DNA of 64,000 bases from CAVRQM01 sp963732775 (GCA_963732775.1 CAVTAR010000001.1:1178001-1242000); one strand, 5' to 3'; shown: positions 26,356-36,491, numbered from the stretch's first letter. Made by a program: numbers and translations. The notes: generated from the letters alone by a model not told the origin.

Positions 26356-27429
26356 ATGACGGCCGGCGACCCACGCTTTTTCGAGCGCACCGGACCGTAT
26401 CCGGTTGCGACCGTGGCCGCTGCTGCTGGCGGCGAGGCGTCCAGCCTTGGTGACGCTCCGGGGTCGCTGCTGCTGCGCGGCGTGGCGCCGTTGCAGGTGG
26501 CGGGTCCCGAAGAGGTGAGCTTCCTGGACAACCGCCGCTATCTGGAAGCGCTGGCATCGACCCGCGCCGGCGCGGTGATCGTCCATCCGGATCTGGCCGG
26601 GCGCGTGCCGCAGGGCAGCGTGGCGATCGCGACGACAGAGCCATACGCGGGCTGGGCGCGCGTCGCGGCCCTGTTCCATCCGCCGCCGCCGCCGCGCCCG
26701 GGCCGGCACGCCTCGGCCGTGGTCGACGCTGCGGCGACGGTCGACTCGTCTGCGGAAATCGGGCCCTTCGTCGTGATCGGCGCGGGGGCGGAGGTCGGCG
26801 CCGGCTGCCGGCTCGGGGCGCACGCTGTGATCGGACCAGGCGTCGTGCTCGGCCGCGACTGCCGCATCGGCACGCACGCGAGCGTCAGCCACGCCGTGCT
26901 GGGCGACCGCGTGACGCTGTTTCCCGGCGTGCGGATCGGCCAGGACGGCTTCGGCTTCGCCCCGACGCCGGCGGGCTTCTTGAGCGTGCCGCAGCTCGGC
27001 CGGGTGGTGGTGGAGGACGACGTGGAGGTCGGCGCCAACACCACGATCGACCGCGGCTCGGCGCAGGACACAGTGATCGGCGCTGGCTCGCGGCTCGACA
27101 ACCTGGTGATGATCGGGCACAACGTACGCCTCGGGCGCGGCTGCGTGGTGGTGGCGCAGGTCGGCATCTCGGGCTCGACCGTGCTGGAGGATTTCGTGAT
27201 GGTGGGCGGCCAGGCCGGCCTGATCGGGCACCTGCGGGTCGGCCGTGGAGCGCGAATCGCGGCTCAGGCTGGCGTGATGCGCGACGTGGCAGCCGGAGCC
27301 GAAATTGCCGGCGCGCCGGCCATTCCCGTCAAGACGCTGTTCCGGGAGGTGGCGGCGCTGCGCCGCCTGGCCGGTACGCAGACCAGGCGGGGCGGCGCGA
27401 AGAAGGGCGGCGAGGACGAGGCGGGCTGA
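26356..27429 (+). CDS. lpxD: UDP-3-O-acylglucosamine N-acyltransferase
   Basis: LpxD adds the second acyl chain of lipid A, at the amino group, using acyl-ACP. The 357-residue protein has an N-terminal uridine-binding domain (GPEEVSFLDNRRYLEAL). A left-handed beta-helix of hexapeptide repeats follows (from ASAVVDAAATVDSSAEIGPF), with the catalytic histidine 255 in MIGHNVRLGRG. The C-terminus is charged and variable (GGAKKGGEDEAG). The ATG at 26356 has no strong ribosome site; it follows the chaperone gene by 24 bases. Confidence 0.95.
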   Translation: MTAGDPRFFERTGPYPVATVAAAAGGEASSLGDAPGSLLLRGVAPLQVAGPEEVSFLDNRRYLEALASTRAGAVIVHPDLAGRVPQGSVAIATTEPYAGWARVAALFHPPPPPRPGRHASAVVDAAATVDSSAEIGPFVVIGAGAEVGAGCRLGAHAVIGPGVVLGRDCRIGTHASVSHAVLGDRVTLFPGVRIGQDGFGFAPTPAGFLSVPQLGRVVVEDDVEVGANTTIDRGSAQDTVIGAGSRLDNLVMIGHNVRLGRGCVVVAQVGISGSTVLEDFVMVGGQAGLIGHLRVGRGARIAAQAGVMRDVAAGAEIAGAPAIPVKTLFREVAALRRLAGTQTRRGGAKKGGEDEAG

Positions 27430-27449
27430 GGCGGGGCGGGCTGACGGGC

Positions 27450-27974
27450 ATGGACGGCGGGCGGGCAGAGGCGGACATCACCGACGGCACGGAATCGGCA
27501 GGCGGTCCGGTGGCCCTGGTCGACATTGCCCGCATCATGCGCGCGATCCCGCACCGCTATCCCTTCCTACTGATCGACCGCGTGGTCGACATGACGCTCA
27601 ACCACTCGGCGATCGGCATCAAGAACGTCTCGATCAACGAGCCGCATTTCCAGGGCCATTTCCCCGGCCATCCGGTGATGCCGGGCGTGCTGATCATCGA
27701 GTGCATGGCACAGACCGCCGCCGTACTGGTGGTGGAGACGCTGGGGCCCGATGCGTTCGGCAAGGTCGTCTACTTCATGTCGATCGACCACGCGAAGTTT
27801 CGCCGCCCAGTGGTCCCCGGCGACCAGTTGCGCATTCATGTCACGAAGGAGCGCAACCGGGGCAACGTGTGGAAGTTTTCCGCCGTGGCGCGGGTCGACG
27901 GCGTGTCCGTCGCGGAGGCGACCTATGCAGCGATGATCATGGAGAGCGTCGCCGGCGACGGCACGCCGGGTTGA
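27450..27974 (+). CDS. fabZ: 3-hydroxyacyl-ACP dehydratase
   Basis: FabZ dehydrates beta-hydroxyacyl-ACP in fatty-acid elongation and competes with LpxA and LpxD for the same substrate pool. The 174-residue hot-dog fold is recognised by IPHRYPFLLIDRV, the catalytic histidine in FQGHFPGHPVMPGVL and the glutamate in IIECMAQTAA. The N-terminus is about 25 residues longer than usual and acidic. The stop overlaps the lpxA start as TTGA, so the two are translated in tandem. Confidence 0.96.
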   Translation: MDGGRAEADITDGTESAGGPVALVDIARIMRAIPHRYPFLLIDRVVDMTLNHSAIGIKNVSINEPHFQGHFPGHPVMPGVLIIECMAQTAAVLVVETLGPDAFGKVVYFMSIDHAKFRRPVVPGDQLRIHVTKERNRGNVWKFSAVARVDGVSVAEATYAAMIMESVAGDGTPG

Positions 27975-28786
27975 GCGCCATCCACCCGACGGCGATCGTG
28001 GCCGCGGGCGCCACGGTCGGCCGCGACGTGCGCATCGGGCCGTGGTGCCAGGTGGGACCGGGCGTAAAACTGGGCGACGGGGTCGAGCTCGCAAGCCATG
28101 TCGTGGTGGACGGCGACACGGCTATCGGCGACGGCGCGCGCCTGTTCCCGTTCAGCAGCGTAGGCTTGGCCCCGCAGGACCTGAAATACAAGGGCGAGGC
28201 GACACGCTGCGAGGTCGGTGCGCGCACCATGATCCGCGAGCACGTGACGATCCATCGTGGCACCGCGCCCGGCGGCGGAGTCACCCGCGTGGGCGCGGAC
28301 TGCCTGCTGATGGCGGTGGTGCACGTCGCGCATGACTGCATGCTGGGCGACGGCGTCATCATCGCCAACAACGTGGTGATGGGCGGCCACGTGGCGATCG
28401 GCGACCGCGCGGTGATCGGCGGCGGTGCGGCGCTGCACCAGTTTGTGCGCATCGGTGAGGGGGCGATGGTGGGCGGCGTCTCCGGCGTGGAGGGCGACGT
28501 GATCCCGTTCGGCAGCGTGCTTGGCAACCGCGCTCGGCTGAAGGGGCTGAACCTCGTCCAGCTCAAGCGCCGCGGATTTTCCCGCTTGGACATCCATGCG
28601 CTGCGGGCGGCGTTCCGCGAGCTGTTCGCGGGCGAGGGCGTGTTCTCGGACCGGCTCGCGTCGGTGCGCGGCAGGTTCGGCGCGCAGGCTCTGGTGGCGC
28701 AAATGCTGGCGTTCATCGACATGCCGAGCAAGCGCGGCCTGATCAGGGCCGCACTTGGCGCGGAGGCGGCCGAGGACGATGCCTGA
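27971..28786 (+). CDS. lpxA: UDP-N-acetylglucosamine O-acyltransferase
   Basis: LpxA starts lipid A synthesis by acylating UDP-GlcNAc at position 3. The 271-residue product is a hexapeptide beta-helix (AIHPTAIVAAGATVGRDVRIGPWCQVGPGVKLGDG). It carries the catalytic histidine region VVHVAHDCMLGDG and a C-terminal helical domain (RLKGLNLVQLKRRGFSR). The start is a TTG at 27971, overlapping the fabZ stop; the first hexapeptide repeat begins only four codons later, so no later start is possible. Confidence 0.96.
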   Translation: MSAIHPTAIVAAGATVGRDVRIGPWCQVGPGVKLGDGVELASHVVVDGDTAIGDGARLFPFSSVGLAPQDLKYKGEATRCEVGARTMIREHVTIHRGTAPGGGVTRVGADCLLMAVVHVAHDCMLGDGVIIANNVVMGGHVAIGDRAVIGGGAALHQFVRIGEGAMVGGVSGVEGDVIPFGSVLGNRARLKGLNLVQLKRRGFSRLDIHALRAAFRELFAGEGVFSDRLASVRGRFGAQALVAQMLAFIDMPSKRGLIRAALGAEAAEDDA

Positions 28787-29606
28787 GGCGCTTCCGGCGC
28801 TCGGCATCCTGGCCGGCGGGGGGCCGTTACCCGGTCGGGTCGCGGCGGCCGCGCGGGCAGCGGGGCGGGCGGTCTTCGTGGTGGCGCTGGAAGGCTTCGC
28901 CGAAGCCGCGGTGACCGCGCCCTTCCCCCGCGCGACCGTTAGGCTCGGGGCTGCGGGGCGCATTCTGGCCCTGCTTCGGCAGCACCAGTGCCGCGACGTG
29001 GTGCTGATCGGGCCGGTGCGGCGGCCCTCGTTCCTCGACCTCCGGCCGGACGCGGAAGGGACCAGGCTGCTGGCGCGCATCGGCCGTGCCGCGTTCGGCG
29101 GCGATGACGGGCTGCTCGCCGCCGTCCACCGCGTGCTGGCCGAGGAAGGTTTCCGCGTGCTGGGCGCGCACGAGATCCTGACCGAGGCGGTGGGCGGCGG
29201 CGGCCAGCTCGGCGCCGTCTCTCCCGACGCACAGGCGCTAGCCGATATCGAGCGTGGCCGCGCCGTGGTCCGGGCCCTCGGCAGCGTTGACGTGGGCCAG
29301 GCCTGCGTCGTGCAGGAGGGCGTGGTGCTGGCCGTCGAGGCGATCGAGGGGACGGATGCGATGATTTCCCGGGCCGGCGGCTTGCGGCGGCCGGGGCTGG
29401 GCGGGGTGGTGGTGAAGCTGGTGAAGCCGGGCCAGGACCGACGCACCGACCTGCCGACCATCGGGCCAGCGACGGCCACGAGTGCCGCCGCCGCCGGGCT
29501 GCGCGGTATCGCCTTCGAGGCTGGCGGGACGCTCATCACCGACCGCGCGGCCACCATCGCCGCCGCTGACGGGGCAGGGCTGTTCCTGCTCGGGGTGGAC
29601 GGATAG
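28779..29606 (+). CDS. lpxI: UDP-2,3-diacylglucosamine pyrophosphatase LpxI
   Basis: LpxI hydrolyses UDP-2,3-diacylglucosamine to lipid X and is the alphaproteobacterial replacement for LpxH. The 275-residue product has the N-terminal LGILAGGGPLPGRVA, the VVLIGPVRRPSFLDL core and the C-terminal active-site segment VEAIEGTDAMI with the conserved aspartate. The ATG at 28779 lies 8 bases before the end of lpxA. In many relatives lpxB follows directly; here a glyoxalase gene follows instead and no lpxB is found in the window. Confidence 0.95.
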   Translation: MPEALPALGILAGGGPLPGRVAAAARAAGRAVFVVALEGFAEAAVTAPFPRATVRLGAAGRILALLRQHQCRDVVLIGPVRRPSFLDLRPDAEGTRLLARIGRAAFGGDDGLLAAVHRVLAEEGFRVLGAHEILTEAVGGGGQLGAVSPDAQALADIERGRAVVRALGSVDVGQACVVQEGVVLAVEAIEGTDAMISRAGGLRRPGLGGVVVKLVKPGQDRRTDLPTIGPATATSAAAAGLRGIAFEAGGTLITDRAATIAAADGAGLFLLGVDG

Positions 29607-29652
29607 CCCGCGCGGCGGCATGAGCCGTGCCGAGCGACAAGGGAGAGCACCG

Positions 29653-30051
29653 ATGGCCGAGCCGTACCGCTACCTGCATACCATGCTGCGGGTGAAGAAC
29701 CTGGAGGACAGCGTGCGCTTCTACAGCGACATGTTCGGGATGCGCGAGCTGCGCCGCGTCGACGTGCCGGACGGCAAGTATACTCTGGCCTTCATGGGCT
29801 ACGGCGAGGAGAGCACGCACACGGTGCTGGAGCTCACCTACAACTACGGCCATGACGAGCCGTACGAGATCGGCACCGCGTTCGGCCACCTCGCGGTCGG
29901 CGTGCCCGACATCAAGGGCACGGTGGAGAAGATGCGCGCCGGCGGCACCAAGATCACCCGCGAGCCGGGGCCGGTGAAGTTCGGCACCACGGTCATCGCC
30001 TTCATCGAGGACCCGGATGGCTACAAGGTGGAGCTGATCGAGCGCCACTGA
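29653..30051 (+). CDS. gloA: lactoylglutathione lyase (glyoxalase I)
   Basis: GloA converts the methylglyoxal-glutathione hemithioacetal to lactoylglutathione in the cytosol. The 132-residue protein has the two beta-alpha-beta-beta-beta halves and all four metal ligands: His in YLHTMLRV, Glu in VLELTYN, His in AFGHLAVGV and Glu in YKVELIER. The NYGHDEPYEIG segment is typical of the nickel-type bacterial enzymes. The ATG at 29653 has GGGAGAG close upstream. It is 46 bases behind lpxI. Confidence 0.95.
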   Translation: MAEPYRYLHTMLRVKNLEDSVRFYSDMFGMRELRRVDVPDGKYTLAFMGYGEESTHTVLELTYNYGHDEPYEIGTAFGHLAVGVPDIKGTVEKMRAGGTKITREPGPVKFGTTVIAFIEDPDGYKVELIERH

Positions 30052-30062
30052 CGCCTACGCGC

Positions 30063-31411
30063 ATGGACCCGCTGGCGGCGGCGCGGGCCTACTGGCCGGG
30101 CGCCAGACGGTCCGGGTCGGCGTGACTGGGCTCGCCCGAGCGGGCAAGACGGTGCTGCTGACCTCGCTGGCCGCGAACCTGCAAGCCGCCGGCGCGGGCG
30201 TGCCGAGCCTGCCGGCACTGCAGGCCAGGCTTGCGGGGCGCCCGATGCGCGTGCGGCTGGCGCCCTCGGCCGCCGAGTCCCTGCCCCGGTTCGACTACGC
30301 GACGCACGTCGCGGCTCTGGCCGCCGACCCGCCGCGCTGGCCGGCGCGTACCGATGCGGTGTCGCTGCTGGCGCTTGACCTCGACATCGACCACGCCGGT
30401 GCGGCGGCAATGCTGCCGGCGCGAAAATTGCGGCTGGAGCTGCTTGATTATCCGGGCGAGTGGCTGCTTGACCTGCCGCTGCTGCGCCAGGATTTCACCA
30501 CCTGGTCGGCGGCGATGCTGGCGCGGCTGGCGGGGCGGCCGCAGGCGGGCGGGTTCCTGGCGTTCGCCGAGAACCTGCCGCGCGACGTGGGCGCCGACGA
30601 GACGCTGGCGCGGCAGGGGCACGTCCTCTACGTGCGCGCGCTGCGCCACCTGCGCGACGAGGCGGGCCTGTCGCTGCTGCAACCTGGCCGCTTCCTGATG
30701 CCGCCGCCCGGGCCGCCGCCGCCCTGGCTCGGCTTCTTCCCGTTCGCGGGACCCGGCCCGTTGGCGGGGCTGCTGGCGCGGCGCTACGACGCCTATCGCG
30801 AGGCGGTGCGGCGCGAGATGCTGGCGCCCGGCCTGGGCCGGCTCGACCAGCTGGTGGTGCTCGCCGACGTGCTGAGCGCGCTGCACGCGGGACCGGAGGC
30901 ATTCGCCGAGATGGCCGAGGCGCTGGGCGCGGTCTCGTCGGTGCTGCGCCGGCGCGGCTGGTGGGACGCGCTGGCGCCGGTGCTTTCTCTGGTGTGGCCG
31001 GCGCTGGGCGGGGTGCAGCGGGTGGCCTATTGCGCCAGCAAGTCGGACCATGTGGCGCAGCGGCAGCGCGGTAACCTCGCCGCCCTCGTGCGCGACGTGA
31101 CGCAAGCCCCGGACGAGGCCGTCGAGACGGCGCTCGCGCTCGCTGCCGTGCGCTGCACCGAAGACGTTGTCTGGGCGCTCGACGGCCACAACGTATCGGC
31201 GGTGCGCGGGCGCGTGGTGGGCGAGGGCAAGGCCGGGCGCTCCTACCCAGGCGAAGTGCCGGACCGCGTGCCCGAGGCGGGGTTCTGGGCGCACCGCTTC
31301 CTGTCGCTGCCCGACTTCGAGCCGATCCGGGTGCCGGCCGGCGGCCTCGGCGGAGTGGCGCAGCTCGGGCTCGACCAGTTGCTGGCGTTCCTGCTGGAGG
31401 ATCTGCTGTGA
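30063..31411 (+). CDS. ycjX: YcjX-like P-loop NTPase (DUF463), probable early frameshift
   Basis: The protein has a Walker A motif in VTGLARAGKTVLLTSL near the N-terminus, KLRLELLDYPGEWLLDLPLL as a likely switch/Walker B region, and the family's C-terminal EAGFWAHRFLSLPDFEPIR. YcjX proteins are P-loop NTPases of the stress-induced YcjX/YcjF pair. The frame of the P-loop has only a GTG at 30122, which leaves almost nothing ahead of the nucleotide loop. The ATG at 30063 reads MDPLAAARA in another frame, and one missing C near 30088 would join it to LLAGRQTVRVGV, a normal lead-in. I therefore give 30063 as the start. The next gene overlaps as GTGA. Confidence 0.82.
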
Positions 31412-32259
31412 GTGATCCGACCGTGCCGCGCCCGCGCTTCGAACTGGAGGACGAAACGATTGCACGGCTCGAACCGGAGCTGATCCTCGCGCCGCGCCCA
31501 ACCCGGCGCGGGCCTGGTACGGTGGCCCTGCTCCTCACCGGGCTGGCCGTGCTGGTGTGCGGCTTCGCCGCGCTGCAAGCCGGCAATTTCGTCGCCGCGC
31601 AGTTCGCCCGCTCGGCCACCCTCGGCTGGCTCACGCTGGCCGTCGCGGCGGCGGGTCTGTTGCTCATCGGCTGGGCGGTCTGGCGCGAGCTGCGCGAGAC
31701 CTGGCGGCTGCAGGCCGTGGACGCGCTGCGCACCGGCCTCGTCGATCCGGCGACGCGGCGCGAGGCGGCGCAGGCCTGGCTCGCCACGCTGCCCGACCAT
31801 GCCGAGCTGCTGCCGGCAATTCGGGTCGCCAACGACCCGGACGCCATCCTGGTGCTGCTGCAAGCCGGCCCCGGTGCCGCGCTGCGGGCCCGGGCGCAGG
31901 CGCTCGGCCGGCGGGCGGCGATGCAGGTATTCGCACTGACGGCCGCCGTGCCGTCGCCCGCGTTCGACGCGCTGGCGGTGGCTTGGCGCGGCGCGCGGCT
32001 GATGCGCGAGATCGCCGCCCTGCACGGGTTGCGGCCGGGCTTGTTCGCGACGCTCGGGCTGCTGCGCCGAACCGCCAGCGCGGCCACGCTGGTCGCTGCC
32101 TCCAACTTCGCCACCGATGCGATGGTGCGGGCCGCCGTGTCCAACCCGCTGCTGGGGCATGTTGCCGGCGACATGGCCGGTGCCGGGATCGCCGCGCGCC
32201 GGATGCTGACGCTCGCGCGCGCGGCCGAGGCGGCGTGCAGCCCGCTGCCGCCGCCCTGA
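31408..32259 (+). CDS. ycjF: YcjF-like inner-membrane protein (DUF697)
   Basis: The 283-residue protein has two adjacent hydrophobic segments (TVALLLTGLAVLVCGFAAL and LGWLTLAVAAAGLLLIGWAV) near residue 31 to 90. A cytosolic helical domain follows, ending with AAVSNPLLGHVAGDMAGAGIAARRMLTLARAA, as in the YcjF/TIGR01620 group. It is the usual membrane partner of YcjX and its GTG start overlaps the ycjX stop. In enterobacteria the pair belongs to the phage-shock/heat-shock response. No psp genes are visible here, so the link to envelope stress is by family only. Confidence 0.85.
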   Translation: MSDPTVPRPRFELEDETIARLEPELILAPRPTRRGPGTVALLLTGLAVLVCGFAALQAGNFVAAQFARSATLGWLTLAVAAAGLLLIGWAVWRELRETWRLQAVDALRTGLVDPATRREAAQAWLATLPDHAELLPAIRVANDPDAILVLLQAGPGAALRARAQALGRRAAMQVFALTAAVPSPAFDALAVAWRGARLMREIAALHGLRPGLFATLGLLRRTASAATLVAASNFATDAMVRAAVSNPLLGHVAGDMAGAGIAARRMLTLARAAEAACSPLPPP

Positions 32260-32266
32260 GTCTGGG

Positions 32267-32301
32267 CCGGGAGCCTGGCCGGTAGCCCGGGGCCGGGAGC
32301 C
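32267..32301 (+). repeat. three short direct repeats after ycjF
   Basis: CCGGGAGCC, CCGGTAGCC and CCGGGAGCC start at 32267, 32279 and 32293. The 12- and 14-base spacing is close to one turn of DNA. They lie in the 179-base gap before the OmpA-like gene and may be part of its control region or a GC-rich 3' structure of ycjF. Confidence 0.35.
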
Positions 32302-32438
32302 CGGGCCGGCCGCTCGTTGCAGCCTTGAAAAGGGCGAGGCTTTGCGGCGCCATGTCTTGCGGCGCGGGGGATGTTCTGGCTAGGTCGCGGCACGGGCACT
32401 GACCGCCTCGAGGGCCCAAGAACAAGGATGCGTCGACC

Positions 32439-35400
32439 GTGTCAGATACCAGTCCCGCACCGTCCGGTGGTGTTCCCGCGAAATCCTCCGGCGCCGCGCC
32501 GATCGCCTGGGTGCTCGCCGTGCTCGGCTGGGGCGCGGCCGGCTATCTCTACTATAACGCGAACACCGAGCGCACCGCCGCCAGCGCCCGGCTGACGGCG
32601 ACGCAGTCGGCGCTTGACGAGGAGCGCAAGACCGCCGGCACGCTCACCGACCTGCAGAAAAAGGTCACCGACGCCCAGGCCGCGCTCGACAAGACCAACC
32701 AGGACGCGGCGGCGGCGCAGCAGCAGGACGCGGCGATCCACCAGGCGATCGAGCAGGCGACGGCGCAGCGCGACAAGACGCTCGGCGACCTGAAGCAGGC
32801 GCAGCAGGGCGTCGCCGACGCGCAGGGCAAGATCGACGCGCTGCACCAGCAGGCGGCGGCCGACCTGAAGCAGGCGCAGAACTCCGGCGCCGCGGCGGCT
32901 GCGGCGCTGGCCGACACGCAGGGCAAGCTCGACGCCGCCACCAAGCAGCTCGACGACGCGCAGGCGGCGCGCCAGGCGCTGCTCGACCGGACCGAGAAGG
33001 CCAAGGCGGCCGTGGCCGACGCCACCGCCGCCGGGCAGCAGGCGCAGCAGGACCTGGCGCAGGCGCAGCAGCACGCGACCGACCTGCCGACGCAGTTGCA
33101 GCCGCTGACCGCCAACGTCGATCAGGCGAGCACCGCCTTTTCGGCGCTGGCCGAGCAGCAGCAGGCGACCCAGCGCGCTGCCGACGTGGCCAAGGCGACG
33201 GCCGACGACGCGCAGGCGGCGGCGGACGCGGCCGCCCAAAAGCTGGCGGAGGCGCAGGCGGCGCTGGCGGCCAAGCAGTCCTCCGCCCAGGACGCGATTA
33301 CCCGGGCGACGCAGCAGCACGACGCGGCGGCGAAGGCGCTGGCCGACGAACAGGGCCGGAGCGATGTCACTGAACCAGGCGCTCACGCAGGCGACTTCGG
33401 CGCGCGAGAAGCTGGCGGGCGATGCTCAGGCGGCGCGCCAGCAGGCTGACGCCGCGGCCACTGCGCTGAGCGGCGCGTCGGCGGCGCTGGACAAGGCAAG
33501 CAGCGATGCGCAGGCGGCGCAGACGGCGCGTGAGACAGCGGAGCAGGCGGCGGCCGACGCGCGCGGCAAGGCGGATGCGGCCAGGCAGGCGGCGGATGCC
33601 GCAGCACAACAGGCGCAAGCTGCACGCGCCGACGCTGACAGGCAGCAGGACGCCATCCGCGCCGACCTCTCGGCCGCAACCCAGAAGCGGAGCGATGCCG
33701 AGCAGGCGTTGGCCGACCTGATGGGCAAGGTCGACGCTGCCCAGGCGGCTCACTCGCCGGACCTCGCCGGCTTGCAAGGTCAGGTGACGGGACTGCAGCA
33801 GGCAGTGGTCGATGCCCAGGCGGCATTGGCGGCGGCGCAGGACAAGGCGCAGGCCACGCTCGGCCAAGGCGGCGACGCTGCTGGCCAGGCACAGGCGAAA
33901 GCGGACGACGCCCGCGGCGCGCTCGGCCCGCTGACCCAGGCCGCGGATGCGGCAGGCCAGGCCCAGCAGGCCGCGCAGCAGCGCGAGGCGGCCGCCCACG
34001 CCGCGCTCGAACAGGCCACCGTGGTGCGCGACCACGCCCAAGCGGCCCAGCAGGCCGCTCAGCACGACGTCGACGATCTGGGTCAACAGGCCGATAAGGC
34101 CGAAGCCGACATCGCCGCCCGCAAGAGGGAGCTGGCCGACCTGGAGGGCGAGGCGACCGCCGCGCAGCAGCAGGTGGCGAGCACCGGCGCCGCGCTCGCG
34201 GCGGCACAGCAGGCCGGGGCGGGAGACGCGCAGCAGGTGCAGGCGGCTGTGGACGCGGCGCAGCAGGCGCAGGCGGATGCCAAGGGCGCTCTCGCAACGG
34301 CGACGCAGCAGCGGGACGCGGCGGCACAGGCCGCCGCCGACGCGCAGCACAAGGCCGACGACGCCAAGGCGGCGCTCGCCTCCGCCACCACGGCGCGTGA
34401 CGCCGCCCAGGCCGACCTCGAGCAGACGCAGCAGCGCGTGCAGACCGACCAGCAGGCGCTCACGAAGGCAGGCGACGACGCGACGGCGGCGAGCAAGGGT
34501 CTTGCCGACGCCCAGGCCGCGCTGCCCGCGAGCGTGGCCGCGATCGAGACCGCGCAAGGGCAGTTGCTCGCGACCCAGCAGGCGGCGGTCGGCGGCCTGC
34601 AAACGGCGCTGCAGGCAGACGCGGGGCTGACCACCGAGCTCAACGACAAGCAGGCCGCCCTGGTGCAGGCGGTGCAGCAGCGCGACGGGGCAGAGCAGGA
34701 ACTCTATGCGTTGCAGCAGCAGCTCGGCGATGCGAAATCGGCGCTGGCCGAGGCGAGCAGTGGCCGGGACAAGGCGCAGGCGGATCTCGCGGACGTGCAG
34801 TCCAAGCTGACCGCGGCGCAGCAGCAGCTCGCCTCGCTGACCGACGACGTGACCAAGCGCACCGCTGATCTGCAGGCCGTTCGGGCCCGGCAGCAACAGG
34901 CCGAGCAGGCCAACGCCGACGCGCAGGGCAAGCTCGCCGACAGCAAGGCCGCCCTCGACCAGGCGACGCAGCAGCAGGGGGCGGCCGAGGCGCAGCGCGT
35001 CACCACCCAGCAGGCGCTGGATGCAGCGACGGCGGCGCTGGCCGCGGCCACGGCGGCGCGCGACCAGGCATTCGCCGACCAGAAGCAGGCCGAGGCGGCG
35101 ACCGACGCCGCCAAGCAGGCGCTCGCCAGCACGACGGCCGACACCGAGGAGAAGCAGAAGGCGCTCGCCGACATGGCCGACCGGACCAAGGCGGCCGAGC
35201 AGGCTCTGGCGAACAGTCAGGCCAAGGTCGCGGCCGCCCAGCAAGCGCAGCAGGCGGCTGAGACGGCGTCGCAGCAGGCGCGCGACAAGCAGGCCGCCGA
35301 CGAGAAGGCGCTCGCCGACGGGCAGGCGCAGGCCGCGCAGGCGAAGCAGGCGCTCGACGCGGCGCAGCAGCAACTGTCCGCGTTGCAGCAGCAGACCGAG

Positions 35401-35964
35401 GCGGCGCAGAAGACGGCGGCCGACGCCGCCACCCGGCGCGATGCGGCCCAGGCGGCGTTGCAGGGGCTGACCAGCCAGGTGGCGCAGGCACAGCAGCAGC
35501 AGGCGATCCCGAAGCTGCGCAGCGACGCGCTGGACAAGCTGCGCGCCGCACTCGGCTCGCGCCCTGGCGTCAGCGTCGTGGGCGATCGCCTGGTGCTGCA
35601 GGACGAGACACTGTTCGCCCCCGGCAGTGCGACCGTGACCGCCACCGGCCGCGCACAATTGCAGAAGGTGGCCGAGGCGGTGAAGCAGGCGACGGGGCAG
35701 ATGGCCGCCGACGCGAGCTGGCTGCTGCGTGTGGACGGCCACGCCGACAGGCAGCCGCTGGCCCCGGGCGGGCGGTTCGCGAGCAACCTCGACCTGTCGG
35801 CGAGCCGGGCGGTGAGCGTGGTGAAGGAGCTGACCACCGACGGCGTGCCGGCCAACCATATGGCCGCCGCCGGGTTCGGCGACACGCAGCCGCTCGACCC
35901 CGGCTCCACCGCCGACGCGCTGGCCAGAAATAGGCGAGTGGAGTTCCGCTTCACCGAGGGTTGA
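32439..35964 (+). CDS. giant Ala/Gln-rich coiled-coil protein with OmpA-like C-terminal domain
   Basis: The reconstructed product has about 1,174 residues. One membrane segment lies near residues 20-39 (APIAWVLAVLGWGAAGYLYY). Around 980 residues of Ala/Gln/Asp/Lys-rich heptad-like sequence follow, and then an OmpA-type peptidoglycan-binding domain over the last 150 residues (LLRVDGHADRQPL, NLDLSASRAVSVVKEL, ARNRRVEFRF). This suggests an inner-membrane anchor, a very long periplasmic rod and a cell-wall grip. The gene reads in two frames joined near 33350, where one extra G in CAGGGCC would explain the shift. The start is the GTG at 32439 with AAGGA 11 bases upstream. No matching family comes to mind for the rod. 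Confidence 0.8.
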
Positions 35965-36004
35965 GCGGCCGCAACTCTGGCCTGCGCGCGGGCTTCTGCT
36001 GCCA

Positions 36005-36026
36005 CGCCCCGCTATCGCGCGGGGCG
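36005..36026 (+). terminator. 8-bp GC hairpin after the coiled-coil gene
   Basis: CGCCCCGC at 36005-36012 pairs with GCGGGGCG at 36019-36026 across a 6-base loop. It stands 40 bases after the coiled-coil protein's stop and 20 bases before the next ATG, without a T-run. It may end the upstream transcript partially. Confidence 0.4.
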
Positions 36027-36045
36027 ACCCAGCAGGAGCCTGCGA

Positions 36046-36390
36046 ATGCCGCAGTTCGACGCGACGATCAAGCACATCAAGGATGGGCTGCACGGGTTCA
36101 CCGTGGCAGCGGCGACCAAGAACATTGAGGGCTGGGAAGCGACCCTCGAGAAGATGGATGCGCCCGGGGCGAAGGCGATCGTGAAGGACCTCGAAGCGCT
36201 GAAGAAGCTGCTCCATGCCAAGGAGCTCGACGGCGCCGCGATCAGCAAGGTCGTGACCAAGCTCGGGCGTGAGAGCGTGACGCTCGCCGGCAAGTCCGAG
36301 GGCAAGAATGCCGAGAAGGCGCGTGCTCTCGGCGAGGCACTGACCCAGGCGGCCGACCAGGGCGCCGAAGAGCGCGCCACGGCAAAGTGA
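36046..36390 (+). CDS. small charged helical protein of unknown function
   Basis: This 114-residue protein is rich in Lys/Ala/Glu and should be almost wholly helical (EGWEATLEKMDAPGAKAIVKDLEALKKLLHAKEL). It has no signal peptide, membrane segment or cysteine. The ATG at 36046 has AGGAG 8 bases upstream, so it is well expressed by design. I do not recognise a family. It lies between the OmpA-like gene and the ABC transporter genes of the opposite strand. A structural or nucleoid-associated role is conceivable but not supported. Confidence 0.75.
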   Translation: MPQFDATIKHIKDGLHGFTVAAATKNIEGWEATLEKMDAPGAKAIVKDLEALKKLLHAKELDGAAISKVVTKLGRESVTLAGKSEGKNAEKARALGEALTQAADQGAEERATAK

Positions 36391-36491
36391 CGGATCCGGG
36401 AGCGGGCGGGTGCGGCCGTGCCCGACCGCTTCCGCCGGCGCGGCGGCCACCGCAATGCGGCGTGGCGCGCGCGAGGGCAGGTCTGGCGGCC

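Noticed and set aside
33364..35964. Two separate genes instead of one long coiled-coil protein
   Set aside because: The ATG at 33364 has no ribosome site and lies within an unbroken heptad-like stretch. A one-base correction near 33350 joins both parts smoothly.
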